From Hydrogenophaga sp. (GTDB lineage Bacteria > Pseudomonadota > Gammaproteobacteria > Burkholderiales > Burkholderiaceae_C), in contig NZ_JAOASO010000144.1 in NCBI RefSeq assembly GCF_030158645.1, forward strand, positions 72,815-112,064: a stretch of DNA of 39,250 bases, read 5' to 3'. The position numbers and the translations under genes are program-made. How positions within the stretch are numbered: position 1 is the first letter of the stretch; each line of letters starts with the position of its first letter. The notes beneath the pieces were generated by a model. That model was not told the origin of the DNA, made no database searches, and saw only the letters and a list, made by a program, of their open reading frames with translations. Shown here in pieces: positions 6,870 through 14,806 of this stretch.

Positions 6870-9839
6870 TTACGCACGCTCCACATTGCAGATCGTGGTC
6901 TTGGTTTCCTGCATCATCGTGACGATGTCGTAGCCGTAGGTGGTGGCGGTGTTGACCGCCTCACCACGCACCACCGGCATCGCGCCGTCGGGGTAGTAGG
7001 GCTTCATGTCTTCGCCTTGCCAGCGGCCGGAGAAGTGGAACGGCAGGAACACCGTGTCTTCGCTCACCCGCGGGGTCACCAGCGCCTGCACGTTGATGCG
7101 CGCACCGGTCGGGCTGCTCACCCACACACGCTCGCCGTTGCGAATACCGCGAGCAGCCGCCGTGGCCGGGTTGAGTTCCACGAACATTTCCTGTTGCAGC
7201 TCGGCCAGCCAGGGGTTGGAGCGGGTTTCCTCGCCACCACCCTCGTACTCGACAAGGCGGCCCGAGGTCATGATCAGCGGGAATTTCTCGTGCAGCTTCT
7301 CTTCGACGTTCTTCGCCTGCAGCGACTTGTACAGGATGGGCAGGCGCCAGCGGGTCTTCTGGTCGTCGTGGCTGGGGTACTTGGCCACCATGTCGGGGCG
7401 GATGCCGTAGATCGGTTCGCGGTGCTGCGGAATCGCGTCGGGGAAGTTCCACACCACGGCACGGGCCTTGGCGTTGCCGAACGGGTGGCAGCCGTGGGCC
7501 ATGGCCACGCGAATGATGGCGCCCGTCGGGTCGGTCTTCCAGTTCTTGCCTTCGGCGGCTTTCTGCTCGGCCTCGGAGAGGTCGGCCCACCAGCCCAGCT
7601 TCTTGAGCAGCACGTGGTCGAACTCGGGGTAGCCGGTGGTGATTTCCGAACCCACCGAGTGCGAGCCGTCTTCGGCCAGCAGGCTCTTGCCGTCGCGCTC
7701 CACGCCGAAGTTGGCGCGGAAGTTGCCGCCGCCGTCCATGACGTGCTTGGAGGTGTCGTACAGGTTGGGCGAACCGGGGTGCTTGATCTCGGGCGTGCCG
7801 TAGCAGGGCCATGGCAGACCGAAGTAGTCGCCGGTCATGTCGTAGCCGGTTTCCTTGTCGACAACCTTGCCTTTGGCCTTGAGCGTCTTCACGTCGAAGG
7901 CGTTCATGTTGCGCATGTGGGCCTTCAGGCGCTCCGGGCTCTGGCCGGTGTAGCCGATGGTCCAGACCGACTTGTTGATCTCGCGCAGGATGTCCTCGGG
8001 CACGGGCTCGTCCATGCCCTTGACCTGCTGCATCTTGTAGTTCTTGCTGAGCTCGTTGGCGAAGCCGAGTTTTTCAGCGAACTGGTGCATGATCATGTGG
8101 TCGCTGCGGCTCTCCCACAGCGGCTCGATGACCTTCTCGCGCCACTGCAGCGAACGGTTGGACGCGGTGCACGAACCGCTGGTCTCGAATTGCGTGGCGG
8201 CGGGCAACAGGTACACGGCGCGGTTGGGGTTCAGGTCTTCGGCTTTGCCTGGCATGGCGGCCATGGCGGCTGTGGCCGATGGGTAAGGGTCCACCACCAC
8301 CAGCAAGTCCAGCTTGTCCATGGCGCGCTTCATCTCCAGACCGCGGGTCTGCGAGTTGGGCGCATGGCCCCAGTAGAAGACGCCGCGCAGGTTGCTGTCT
8401 TGGTCGATGAGTTCATTTTTCTCGAGCACACCGTCGATCCAGCGGGACACGGTGATGCCGTTCTTGCCCATCATGGCAGGGCTGGCGAATTGCTTTTTGA
8501 TCCACTCGAAGTCCACACCCCAGGCGTTGGCGAAATGCTTCCACGAACCTTCGGCCAGGCCATAGTAGCCGGGCAGCGAGTCGGGGTTGGGGCCGACGTC
8601 GGTCGCGCCCTGCACGTTGTCGTGGCCGCGGAAGATGTTCGCGCCGCCGCCGCTCACGCCGATGTTGCCGAGCGCGAGCTGCAGGATGCACGAGGCGCGC
8701 ACCATCGCGTTGCCGATCGTGTGCTGGGTCTGGCCCATGCACCAGACGATGGTGCCGGGGTTGTTGTCGTGCAGCATCTTGGCGACCTTGAACATCTGGT
8801 CTTCCTTGACGCCGCAGGCCTCTTCGACCTTGTCCGGTGTCCACTTGGCCAGCACATCGGCCTTGACGGCGTCCATGCCGTAGACGCGGTCGTTGATGTA
8901 CTTCTTGTCTTCCCAGCCGTTCTTGAAGATGTGGTGCAACACACCAAACAGGAACGGAATGTCGGTACCGGAGCGGATGCGCACGTACTCGTCGGCTTTG
9001 GCCGCGGTGCGGGTGAAACGCGGGTCGACCACGATCATCTTGCAGCCGTTTTCCTTGGCGTGCAGCATGTGCAGCATGGACACCGGGTGCGCTTCGGCGG
9101 CGTTCGACCCGATGTACAACGCGCACTTGCTGTTCTGCATGTCGTTGTACGAGTTGGTCATGGCGCCGTAACCCCAGGTGTTCGCCACACCGGCCACCGT
9201 GGTGGAGTGGCAAATGCGGGCCTGGTGGTCGCAGTTGTTGGTGCCCCAGAAGCTCACGAACTTGCGCAGCAGGTAGGCCTGCTCGTTGTTGTGCTTGGAG
9301 GAACCCACGAAGTAGACCGAGTCGGGGCCGCTGGCCTCGCGCAGCTCTTTCATGCGGGCGGTGATTTCATTCAGCGCCACGTCCCAGCTGATGCGCTCGT
9401 ACTTGCCGTTGACCAGCTTCATCGGGTAGCGCAGGCGGTACTCGCCATGGCCGTGCTCGCGCAGGGCCGCACCTTTGGCGCAATGGGCGCCGAGATTGAT
9501 GGGGGAGTCGAACACCGGCTCCTGACGGACCCAGACGCCGTTTTCCACGATCGCGTCGGTGGCGCAACCCACCGAGCAGTGCGTGCAGATGGTGCGTTTG
9601 ACTTCGATCTTGCCGGTGCCGTCGATGGACTTGCCTTCAGCGGCCTTGGCTTTTTTCACCAGCACGAGCTGCGAAGCGGCCAGGCCCACGCCCACGCCCA
9701 TGCCGGAGCGGCGCAGGAATGCGCGGCGGTCCATGGTGGGCAGGGCCGAGGACAGGCCGCGCTGCAGGTTGTGGACGAAGGTGGAATGCACGCGCGAGGC
9801 GTGTCCACCCGTGGAGGATGATTTTTTGGTCAGCAGCAT
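6870..9839 (-). CDS. fdhA: Formate dehydrogenase alpha subunit, Tat-exported molybdopterin enzyme with catalytic Cys
   Basis: It oxidises formate to CO2 at a bis-MGD molybdenum or tungsten centre. The 989-residue product starts with an extended Tat signal (RRAFLRR at 38-44, then a Gly/Ala/Val-rich helix), so the active site faces the periplasm. A [4Fe-4S] site follows (Cys85, Cys88, Cys92, Cys120). The active-site segment is HQARICHSTTVAG, with Cys210-His211 where E. coli FdnG has selenocysteine, so no recoding is needed. The molybdopterin dinucleotide-binding domain is at about 860-985 (LNPATAAARGIRNGERV). Length is close to FdnG (about 1015). ATG 9839 has AGGAGG seven bases upstream. It follows the small Tat-target gene by 110 bp and precedes the beta gene by 30 bp. 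Metal identity cannot be read from sequence. Confidence 0.97.
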   Translation of the reverse strand: MLLTKKSSSTGGHASRVHSTFVHNLQRGLSSALPTMDRRAFLRRSGMGVGVGLAASQLVLVKKAKAAEGKSIDGTGKIEVKRTICTHCSVGCATDAIVENGVWVRQEPVFDSPINLGAHCAKGAALREHGHGEYRLRYPMKLVNGKYERISWDVALNEITARMKELREASGPDSVYFVGSSKHNNEQAYLLRKFVSFWGTNNCDHQARICHSTTVAGVANTWGYGAMTNSYNDMQNSKCALYIGSNAAEAHPVSMLHMLHAKENGCKMIVVDPRFTRTAAKADEYVRIRSGTDIPFLFGVLHHIFKNGWEDKKYINDRVYGMDAVKADVLAKWTPDKVEEACGVKEDQMFKVAKMLHDNNPGTIVWCMGQTQHTIGNAMVRASCILQLALGNIGVSGGGANIFRGHDNVQGATDVGPNPDSLPGYYGLAEGSWKHFANAWGVDFEWIKKQFASPAMMGKNGITVSRWIDGVLEKNELIDQDSNLRGVFYWGHAPNSQTRGLEMKRAMDKLDLLVVVDPYPSATAAMAAMPGKAEDLNPNRAVYLLPAATQFETSGSCTASNRSLQWREKVIEPLWESRSDHMIMHQFAEKLGFANELSKNYKMQQVKGMDEPVPEDILREINKSVWTIGYTGQSPERLKAHMRNMNAFDVKTLKAKGKVVDKETGYDMTGDYFGLPWPCYGTPEIKHPGSPNLYDTSKHVMDGGGNFRANFGVERDGKSLLAEDGSHSVGSEITTGYPEFDHVLLKKLGWWADLSEAEQKAAEGKNWKTDPTGAIIRVAMAHGCHPFGNAKARAVVWNFPDAIPQHREPIYGIRPDMVAKYPSHDDQKTRWRLPILYKSLQAKNVEEKLHEKFPLIMTSGRLVEYEGGGEETRSNPWLAELQQEMFVELNPATAAARGIRNGERVWVSSPTGARINVQALVTPRVSEDTVFLPFHFSGRWQGEDMKPYYPDGAMPVVRGEAVNTATTYGYDIVTMMQETKTTICNVERA

Positions 9840-9949
9840 GGTTTTGCCTCCTGAGGAGTCGCTTGGAGATTCGCCTGGTCAGCGGCTTGTGCCCCGGTGC
9901 AGGGCAGCGAACGAACGAGAACGTGGGGATTCAAGAATCGGGGCTCCGC

Positions 9950-10180
9950 TCAGATGCGGGTGGTCTGGTAATACTGCTTGACGTGATCGGTCAGGCTGTA
10001 GCCGCCGCCTTTGGTGGGGGCTGGCTTGGCTTCGATCGCGGCGGTTTCTTCGACGGGAGCGCGGGGAATGAGGGCTGCCGCGGCGGCGAGTGCACCGACC
10101 GTGGACGCACCGGCGAACAGGGTTCGACGGTTCAGGCCGGTTCGTTCATCACCTGCGGTCGGGCGGGAGGGCTTGGTCAT
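9950..10180 (-). CDS. Small twin-arginine signal protein, formate dehydrogenase region Tat target
   Basis: This 76-residue protein leads the fdh operon. It carries a twin-arginine motif (LNRRTLFAGAS, Arg18-Arg19), a hydrophobic Ala-rich helix to about residue 38, and a short tail ending YSLTDHVKQYYQTTRI. The pattern matches the small 'formate dehydrogenase region TAT target' family that regularly precedes fdh alpha genes in proteobacteria; no biochemical function is established that I know of. ATG 10180 is chosen for the GGAG upstream (CTGGAGATCTGC). It could be a co-exported partner or an uncleaved membrane-anchored peptide. Its start is about 170 bp downstream of the predicted sigma54 transcription start. 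Confidence 0.86.
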   Translation of the reverse strand: MTKPSRPTAGDERTGLNRRTLFAGASTVGALAAAAALIPRAPVEETAAIEAKPAPTKGGGYSLTDHVKQYYQTTRI

Positions 10181-10362
10181 GCAGATCTCCAGGTTGAAAG
10201 GCGCCCGCCAACACAACGTGCGGGCCTTTTGCATACGTGGAATCTAACCCCAGCCGATGCGGGTTGCAAGGTGGTTCATACGTAGCCAGACGTGTTTCGG
10301 ACCGGGCGATCCACGGCCTCCTCGTGCGGCACCGCAGCATGACTGCTTGCTGCTTTTTTGAT

Positions 10363-10378
10363 AGCCAGAAGCGTGCCA
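10363..10378 (-). promoter_or_regulatory. Sigma54 (-24/-12) promoter for the fdh operon
   Basis: On the minus strand the bases read TGGCACGCTTCTGGCT. Against the RpoN consensus TGGCACG-N4-TTGCW, the -24 half is perfect, the spacing is exact, and the -12 half keeps the GC with one change (TGGCT). Predicted transcription start is near 10352, leaving a leader of about 170 nt before the small Tat-target gene. A dedicated sigma54 activator is encoded divergently next door, which strongly supports function. Confidence 0.82.
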
Positions 10379-10526
10379 TAAGCCAAAGGTTTCGATGCCG
10401 GGGCGGGGCTGCGGAGCACGCTCGGGACAGCCAACCTTGAGCACACTCACGATGGTGCGGGGGTGCGGGCCGCCAACCACGGGATTACCCGCATGACGGC
10501 GCGCAACCCCGCGGGCATTCGCGGTC

Positions 10527-10559
10527 AACTTGTCGCGGCCCGTCGCGACAAGTTGTCGC
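10527..10559. promoter_or_regulatory. Probable enhancer (upstream activator) site for the sigma54 regulator
   Basis: Two perfect 11-base arms, aacttgtcgcg (10527-10537) and cgcgacaagtt (10544-10554), flank a 6-base spacer. The right arm also forms a second overlapping palindrome, GCGACA-AGT-TGTCGC (10545-10559), so three TGTCGC half-sites lie in 29 bases. The centre is about 165 bp upstream of the -24 element, a usual enhancer distance for NtrC-family activators. It is also about 100 bp from the regulator's own start, so autoregulation is possible. The binding protein is inferred. Confidence 0.7.
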
Positions 10560-10660
10560 ACGCACCAGACAAAGGCGCGCCGCTCAACACCCCGCACCAG
10601 CGTGGGGTTTGCGCCAATACCCCACTGTTTTCGTAGGGCACGTCCGTAGAATCCGGCCGG

Positions 10661-12040
10661 GTGGACACCTCATTTCTGCCCTCCGGGCCCGACAAAACCC
10701 TGGAAGGCTGGCCCGACTGGTCCATCCTGATCGTCGACGACGAACAGGGCATGCTGAACTTTCTGGTGAAGACGCTGGCACCGCGCTGCCACTTCGTGAT
10801 GAGTGCCACCAGCGCCGAAGACGGCGCGCAGTGGCTGCGCGGTCACCACGTCGACCTGATCATTCTGGACATCTCGCTGCCTGGCAAAAGCGGTGTGGTG
10901 TGGCTCAAGGAGCTGCGCGAACAAGGCTTCACCGGCGAGGTCATCCTGATCACCGCCTTTGCCGATCTGGACACCGCCATTGAAGCGCTGCGCGCGGGCG
11001 CATCCGACTTCATCCTCAAACCGTTTCGGGTACCGCAGATCCTGAACGCGGTGAAGCACTGCTACGAGCGCTCGCGCCTGCGGCGCGAGAACTTCGTGCT
11101 GCGCCGCGCGGTGGCGCAGCCCCCGGGGCGTGGCACCGCGCTGGTGGGCCAGTCGCCCGACCTGCAGCACCTGCGCGCCTCCATTGCACGCGTGGCACCG
11201 GTGAACAGCACCGTGTTGCTGCAAGGTGAGTCGGGCACCGGCAAAGAGCTGGTGGCGCGCGAGCTGCACGCGCAGAGCAGCCGCGCCAGCGGGCCGTTTG
11301 TGCCGGTCAACTGCGCGGCGGTGTCGCCCGAGCTGATCGAGAGCGAACTCTTCGGCCACGCCAAAGGTGCGTTCACCGGTGCCACCCGAGCGCGCGACGG
11401 CCTGTTTCACTACGCTCAGGGCGGCACGCTGTTCCTGGACGAGATCGCCGAGCTCCCGCTGCCCATCCAGGCGACCCTGCTGCGCGCCATTGAAGACCTG
11501 AAGATCCGCCCGGTGGGCAGCGAACAGCTGGTGCCGCTGAACCTGCGCATCATCGCGGCCACCAACCGCCAGCTCAGCGCCGAGGTGGACGCTGGCCGCT
11601 TCCGCAAAGACCTGTTCTTCCGCCTGCGGGTGGTGGACCTGAACCTCGCACCGCTGCGCGCGCACAAGCAGGACATCCCCGAACTCGTCGCGCACTTCAT
11701 GGCGCAGCTCGCGCCCTCGCTCGGCGTGGAGCCGCTGACCATCAGCGCGCAAGAGATGGACTTTCTCGCGCAGTACGACTGGCCGGGCAATGTGCGCGAG
11801 CTGCGCAACCTGATCGAGCGCTCGCTGATCCTTGGTTCGCTCAACGTCTCGGCCCTGTACCCAGGCGAAACCCGCCGCAACGAGACCAGCGCGGCACCCA
11901 CCGACCTGCATGCCATGGAAAAGCTGCACATCCTCAGCGTGCTCGACTCCGTGCAGGGCGACAAGACGCGCGCGGCGCAGCTGCTGGGTGTGTCGCGCCG
12001 CACCCTGGAGCGGCGCGTGGCCGAATGGAACCACGCGTGA
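10661..12040 (+). CDS. NtrC-family response regulator, sigma54 activator, probable regulator of the fdh operon
   Basis: The 459-residue product has the full three-domain layout. The receiver domain (about 21-135) has acidic residues D26/D27, phospho-acceptor Asp70 (IILDISLPG) and Lys120. The AAA+ domain has Walker A GESGTGKE (189-196), the sigma54-contact loop GAFTGA (236-241), Walker B TLFLDEI (256-262) and an FRKDLFFRL segment with arginine-finger-type residues. A Fis-type helix-turn-helix closes the protein (TRAAQLLGVSRRTLERR). Start is the GTG at 10661, because the first in-frame ATG lies inside the receiver domain; no good Shine-Dalgarno is seen. It overlaps the kinase gene. Target assignment to the fdh promoter is inferred from the neighbouring -24/-12 element and palindrome. 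Confidence 0.95.
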   Translation: MDTSFLPSGPDKTLEGWPDWSILIVDDEQGMLNFLVKTLAPRCHFVMSATSAEDGAQWLRGHHVDLIILDISLPGKSGVVWLKELREQGFTGEVILITAFADLDTAIEALRAGASDFILKPFRVPQILNAVKHCYERSRLRRENFVLRRAVAQPPGRGTALVGQSPDLQHLRASIARVAPVNSTVLLQGESGTGKELVARELHAQSSRASGPFVPVNCAAVSPELIESELFGHAKGAFTGATRARDGLFHYAQGGTLFLDEIAELPLPIQATLLRAIEDLKIRPVGSEQLVPLNLRIIAATNRQLSAEVDAGRFRKDLFFRLRVVDLNLAPLRAHKQDIPELVAHFMAQLAPSLGVEPLTISAQEMDFLAQYDWPGNVRELRNLIERSLILGSLNVSALYPGETRRNETSAAPTDLHAMEKLHILSVLDSVQGDKTRAAQLLGVSRRTLERRVAEWNHA

Positions 12041-14157
12041 CCCTCTGGCGCACGCCCCGCTGGCTGGCCAGCTCGGTCCGCAACAAGCTGCTGGCCATGG
12101 CGTTGCTGCCCTTGCTGGTGGCGTTTCCGCTGATGGCCTTGCTGTTGCTGCTGTGGGGCAACGTCGCCTATGACCGACTGCTGATCACCAAGGTGCGCAG
12201 CGACCTGGCGGTGGCGCACGGCTACTTTGAACAGGTGCTGAGCGAAGTGGGCTCGGGCACGCTGGGGGTGGCCGGTTCGCAGGCGCTCTATGCCGCCTTG
12301 CAGACGCCGCCCGCCTCCGACCGCAATGGGCTGAACGAACAGCTCGCCTTGGCGCGCGAGCGGCTCGGCCTCGACTTCCTGCTGCTCTACAACGCGCAAG
12401 GCCAGTCGCTGGCGCGGGCCGTGCCCACCGGGCTCAGCCGGGCCGACGCCACAGCGCCCATTCCCCGCATGCCGGCAGCGCTCGGTACGGCGCTGCAGCC
12501 TGCTCGCACCCAGGGCGCACAGGCCCGCCTGCTGCTGCTGGAACCGGAAGCACTCGATGCATTGGCGCCACACCTTTCGCAGCGCCTGCGCATTCCACTG
12601 GTGGCCACGCGCAACGCCGCGCCCGCCACCCGCGAAGCCGAGCACCGCGCCATGGTGATGCTGTCGACCCACCCGGTGCTGGACGCGAAGGGCCAGACCA
12701 TCGCGGTGCTGGCCGGTGGTCTGCTGCTCAACCAGAACCTCGACTTCATCGACCACATCAACCGCATCGTCTATCCCGACGGTGCCCTGCCCTTCGGCAG
12801 CCAGGGCACGGCCACGCTGTTCATGGACGACGTGCGCATCACCACCAACGTGCGCCTGTTCCAGGACCAGCGCGCCATCGGTACCCGGGTGTCCCAAGCG
12901 GTGCGCGACGCGGTGCTGGGCCGCGGCAACACCTGGCTGGACCGCGCTTTTGTGGTGAACGACTGGTACGTCTCGGCCTACACGCCCCTGCAGGACGCGA
13001 CCGGCGCACGCATCGGGATGCTGTACGTGGGCTTCACCGAGGCGCCGTTCCGGCTGGTGCGCCACGCCATGCTGGCCCTGATGGGCCTGATCTTTCTGGG
13101 CGTGATGGCGCTTTCGGCCTGGTTCTCTCTGCGCTGGGCGCGCAGCATCTTCCAGCCCGTGCAGCGCATGAACCGCACCATGCAGCTGGTCGAAGAAGGA
13201 CAGTCCGGGGCGCGCGTGGGCGAACTCGCCGCGCGCGACGAGCTCGGCGCGCTGGCGGGCCACCTTGACGAACTGCTGGACGTGATCGACGACAAAACCG
13301 CCGCGCTGCAGCGCTGGGGCGAAGAGCTGGACCACAAGGTGGCCGAACGCACGCAAGAGCTGGAGGCCAGCAACGCCTCGCTGCAGATGGCTCAGCAACA
13401 ACTGGTGAAGAGCGAAAAACTCGCAGCGATCGGCCAGCTCACCGCCAGCATCGCACACGAGATCAACAACCCGATCGCGGTGATGCAGGGCAACCTCGAC
13501 CTGATGCGCGAGACCCTGGGTGCGCACGCCCAACCCGTGCGCGGCGAGCTGCAACTGCTTGACGAACAGGTCGAGCGCATGCGCCTGATCGTCACGCAGC
13601 TGCTGCAGTACGCGCGGCCCACCGAGTACGCGGGCTACGTGGAATCGCTCGACCTCAACCGCACGGTCAACGACTGCCTGGTGCTGGTGGGCCATCTGCT
13701 AAGCCAGACCCACATCGAGGTGCAGCGCGAGCTGCGGGGCACGCGCCGGGTGGGCTGCAACCGGCAGGAGTTGCAACAGGTGATCATCAACCTGCTGATC
13801 AACGCCATTCAGGCCATGCCGCAAGGCGGTGTGCTGAAACTGGTCACCGAGGACTGGGTGCCCGATGGCCCCCATGGCGTGCACGCGGGCGGCACCCTGC
13901 TGCGGGTGGAAGATTCCGGCCACGGCTTGACCGCAGAGGCGCGGGAGCGTTTGTTCCGCCCCTTCTTCACGACCAAGAACGACGGCAACGGACTGGGACT
14001 GTGGATCAGCCAGGGGCTGGTGGAGCGCTACGGCGGCAGCATCTCGGCGGCGAACCGTGACGATGGGCTTGGCGCGGTTTTCACCGTGCGCTTGTCCACC
14101 GAGCCGCTGGCCCCTGCGGCCACGCCGACGAACGACGGGCGGCCCGGGGGGCATTGA
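12025..14157 (+). CDS. Sensor histidine kinase with periplasmic Cache-like domain, cognate to the sigma54 regulator
   Basis: The 710-residue protein has a first membrane helix (about 25-48), a large periplasmic domain (about 50-345) whose DVRITTNV and WYVSAYTPLQD-type segments resemble single-Cache sensors, and a second helix (about 347-367). After these come a HAMP-like linker, a coiled coil (KVAERTQELEASNASLQ), a HisKA domain with phospho-acceptor His478 (ASIAHEINNPIA) and a HATPase domain (N box NLLINAIQAMP, then DSGHGL and GNGLGLWIS). ATG 12025 overlaps the regulator gene by 16 bp; a GTG at 12037 giving a GTGA 4-bp overlap is an equally good start. The ligand is unknown; formate or another small carboxylate is plausible from context but not shown by sequence. 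Confidence 0.93.
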   Translation: MEPRVTLWRTPRWLASSVRNKLLAMALLPLLVAFPLMALLLLLWGNVAYDRLLITKVRSDLAVAHGYFEQVLSEVGSGTLGVAGSQALYAALQTPPASDRNGLNEQLALARERLGLDFLLLYNAQGQSLARAVPTGLSRADATAPIPRMPAALGTALQPARTQGAQARLLLLEPEALDALAPHLSQRLRIPLVATRNAAPATREAEHRAMVMLSTHPVLDAKGQTIAVLAGGLLLNQNLDFIDHINRIVYPDGALPFGSQGTATLFMDDVRITTNVRLFQDQRAIGTRVSQAVRDAVLGRGNTWLDRAFVVNDWYVSAYTPLQDATGARIGMLYVGFTEAPFRLVRHAMLALMGLIFLGVMALSAWFSLRWARSIFQPVQRMNRTMQLVEEGQSGARVGELAARDELGALAGHLDELLDVIDDKTAALQRWGEELDHKVAERTQELEASNASLQMAQQQLVKSEKLAAIGQLTASIAHEINNPIAVMQGNLDLMRETLGAHAQPVRGELQLLDEQVERMRLIVTQLLQYARPTEYAGYVESLDLNRTVNDCLVLVGHLLSQTHIEVQRELRGTRRVGCNRQELQQVIINLLINAIQAMPQGGVLKLVTEDWVPDGPHGVHAGGTLLRVEDSGHGLTAEARERLFRPFFTTKNDGNGLGLWISQGLVERYGGSISAANRDDGLGAVFTVRLSTEPLAPAATPTNDGRPGGH

Positions 14158-14175
14158 AACAAGACGAAAGCCGGC

Positions 14176-14793
14176 TCAGGCCAGCATGTCGAAGCCCTGC
14201 GCCTCCACGCCCACAAAAGCGCGGGTGAACGCCGCCAAGGTGGCATAGAAGCGGGCCTTGGGGTGCGCGGCGATGTCGTCGCACATGCGCATCACCCAGG
14301 GCTGCAGGTGGGTGGTGAAGAACTTTTGCTGTTGCGTGAGGTTGGCCACCTCCACATCGTCGCCCGCGATCAGGTAGCGCATCACCTCGCAGAGGTAGGC
14401 CACGTGGTCTTCGGTTTCGGACATGGTGTCGTCGCGGCCCAGGCCAAGGGCGGCCAGGTCGGTGCGCAGCGCGGCCAAGGGCTTCTCGTTCAAAAAGCCG
14501 CTGAGGTAGTGCGAGCCGAACAGGTAGATCTCGGGCTTGCCCACACCGCCAAACAGCGCGTTGTACTCGGCGGCGATGACGGCATCGTCCATCCCGCGCG
14601 ACATGGCCACCACGTCGCGCCAGGGCTCTTCCAGAAATCCCCCGGCGGCGGGCGCTTCGGTCACGGCCACGCGCAGTTGGGCCAGGAGTTCACTGGAGGG
14701 GGGCGCGTAGTACAGCGCGGCCAGCAGGCCGTAGACCTCGGCACGGGCGGTTTCTTCGTCCAGGGCGGATGTGATGGGAATGCTGTTGTTCAT
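14176..14793 (-). CDS. TorD/DmsD-family molybdoenzyme chaperone
   Basis: TorD-family proteins bind the Tat signal or the apoenzyme of exported molybdoenzymes, proofreading export and helping cofactor insertion. The 205-residue product is all-helical by appearance and has family features: AEVYGLLAALYYAPP near the N-terminus, the EYNALFGGVGKPEIYLFGSHY segment (compare the Y-x-x-LF and P-x-x-S/E-x-Y pattern of the family), and a following ALGLGRDDTMSETEDHVAYLCEVM helix. ATG 14793 is chosen because the conserved region begins just after; the Shine-Dalgarno is weak. It is the last gene after the polyferredoxin, 13 bp away. The likely client is the formate dehydrogenase alpha subunit, the only Tat-type molybdoenzyme in the window. 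Confidence 0.9.
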   Translation of the reverse strand: MNNSIPITSALDEETARAEVYGLLAALYYAPPSSELLAQLRVAVTEAPAAGGFLEEPWRDVVAMSRGMDDAVIAAEYNALFGGVGKPEIYLFGSHYLSGFLNEKPLAALRTDLAALGLGRDDTMSETEDHVAYLCEVMRYLIAGDDVEVANLTQQQKFFTTHLQPWVMRMCDDIAAHPKARFYATLAAFTRAFVGVEAQGFDMLA

Positions 14794-14806
14794 GGCGTCG
14801 ATGGCT

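Larger units (their letters stand above)
10181..10660. other. 480-bp divergent regulatory region between the fdh operon and its regulator
   Basis: No gene is supported here. Going right from the fdh side it holds a hairpin in the predicted leader (10197-10229: aaaggcgcccgc and gcgggccttt arms around an 11-nt loop), a sigma54-type promoter on the minus strand (10363-10378), and a palindromic site (10527-10559). Toward the regulator gene, the sequence before the GTG at 10661 has a TAGAAT -10-like hexamer at about 10647, without a convincing -35. Nothing recognisable is seen between 10385 and 10520. Confidence 0.7.

Noticed and set aside
9200..9225. Possible selenocysteine codon in fdhA
   Set aside because: The catalytic codon encodes Cys210, and the frame has no internal TGA, so no selenocysteine insertion is needed.
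6252..9821. A very long plus-strand open frame (over 1,100 codons) opposite fdhA
   Set aside because: It is a high-GC mirror frame rich in His, Val, Ala and Gly with no recognisable domain, while the opposite strand encodes a complete formate dehydrogenase.
11416..13695. Minus-strand frame of 759 codons opposite the regulator and kinase
   Set aside because: It spans the junction of two well-defined genes on the other strand and is His/Gln/Arg-rich.
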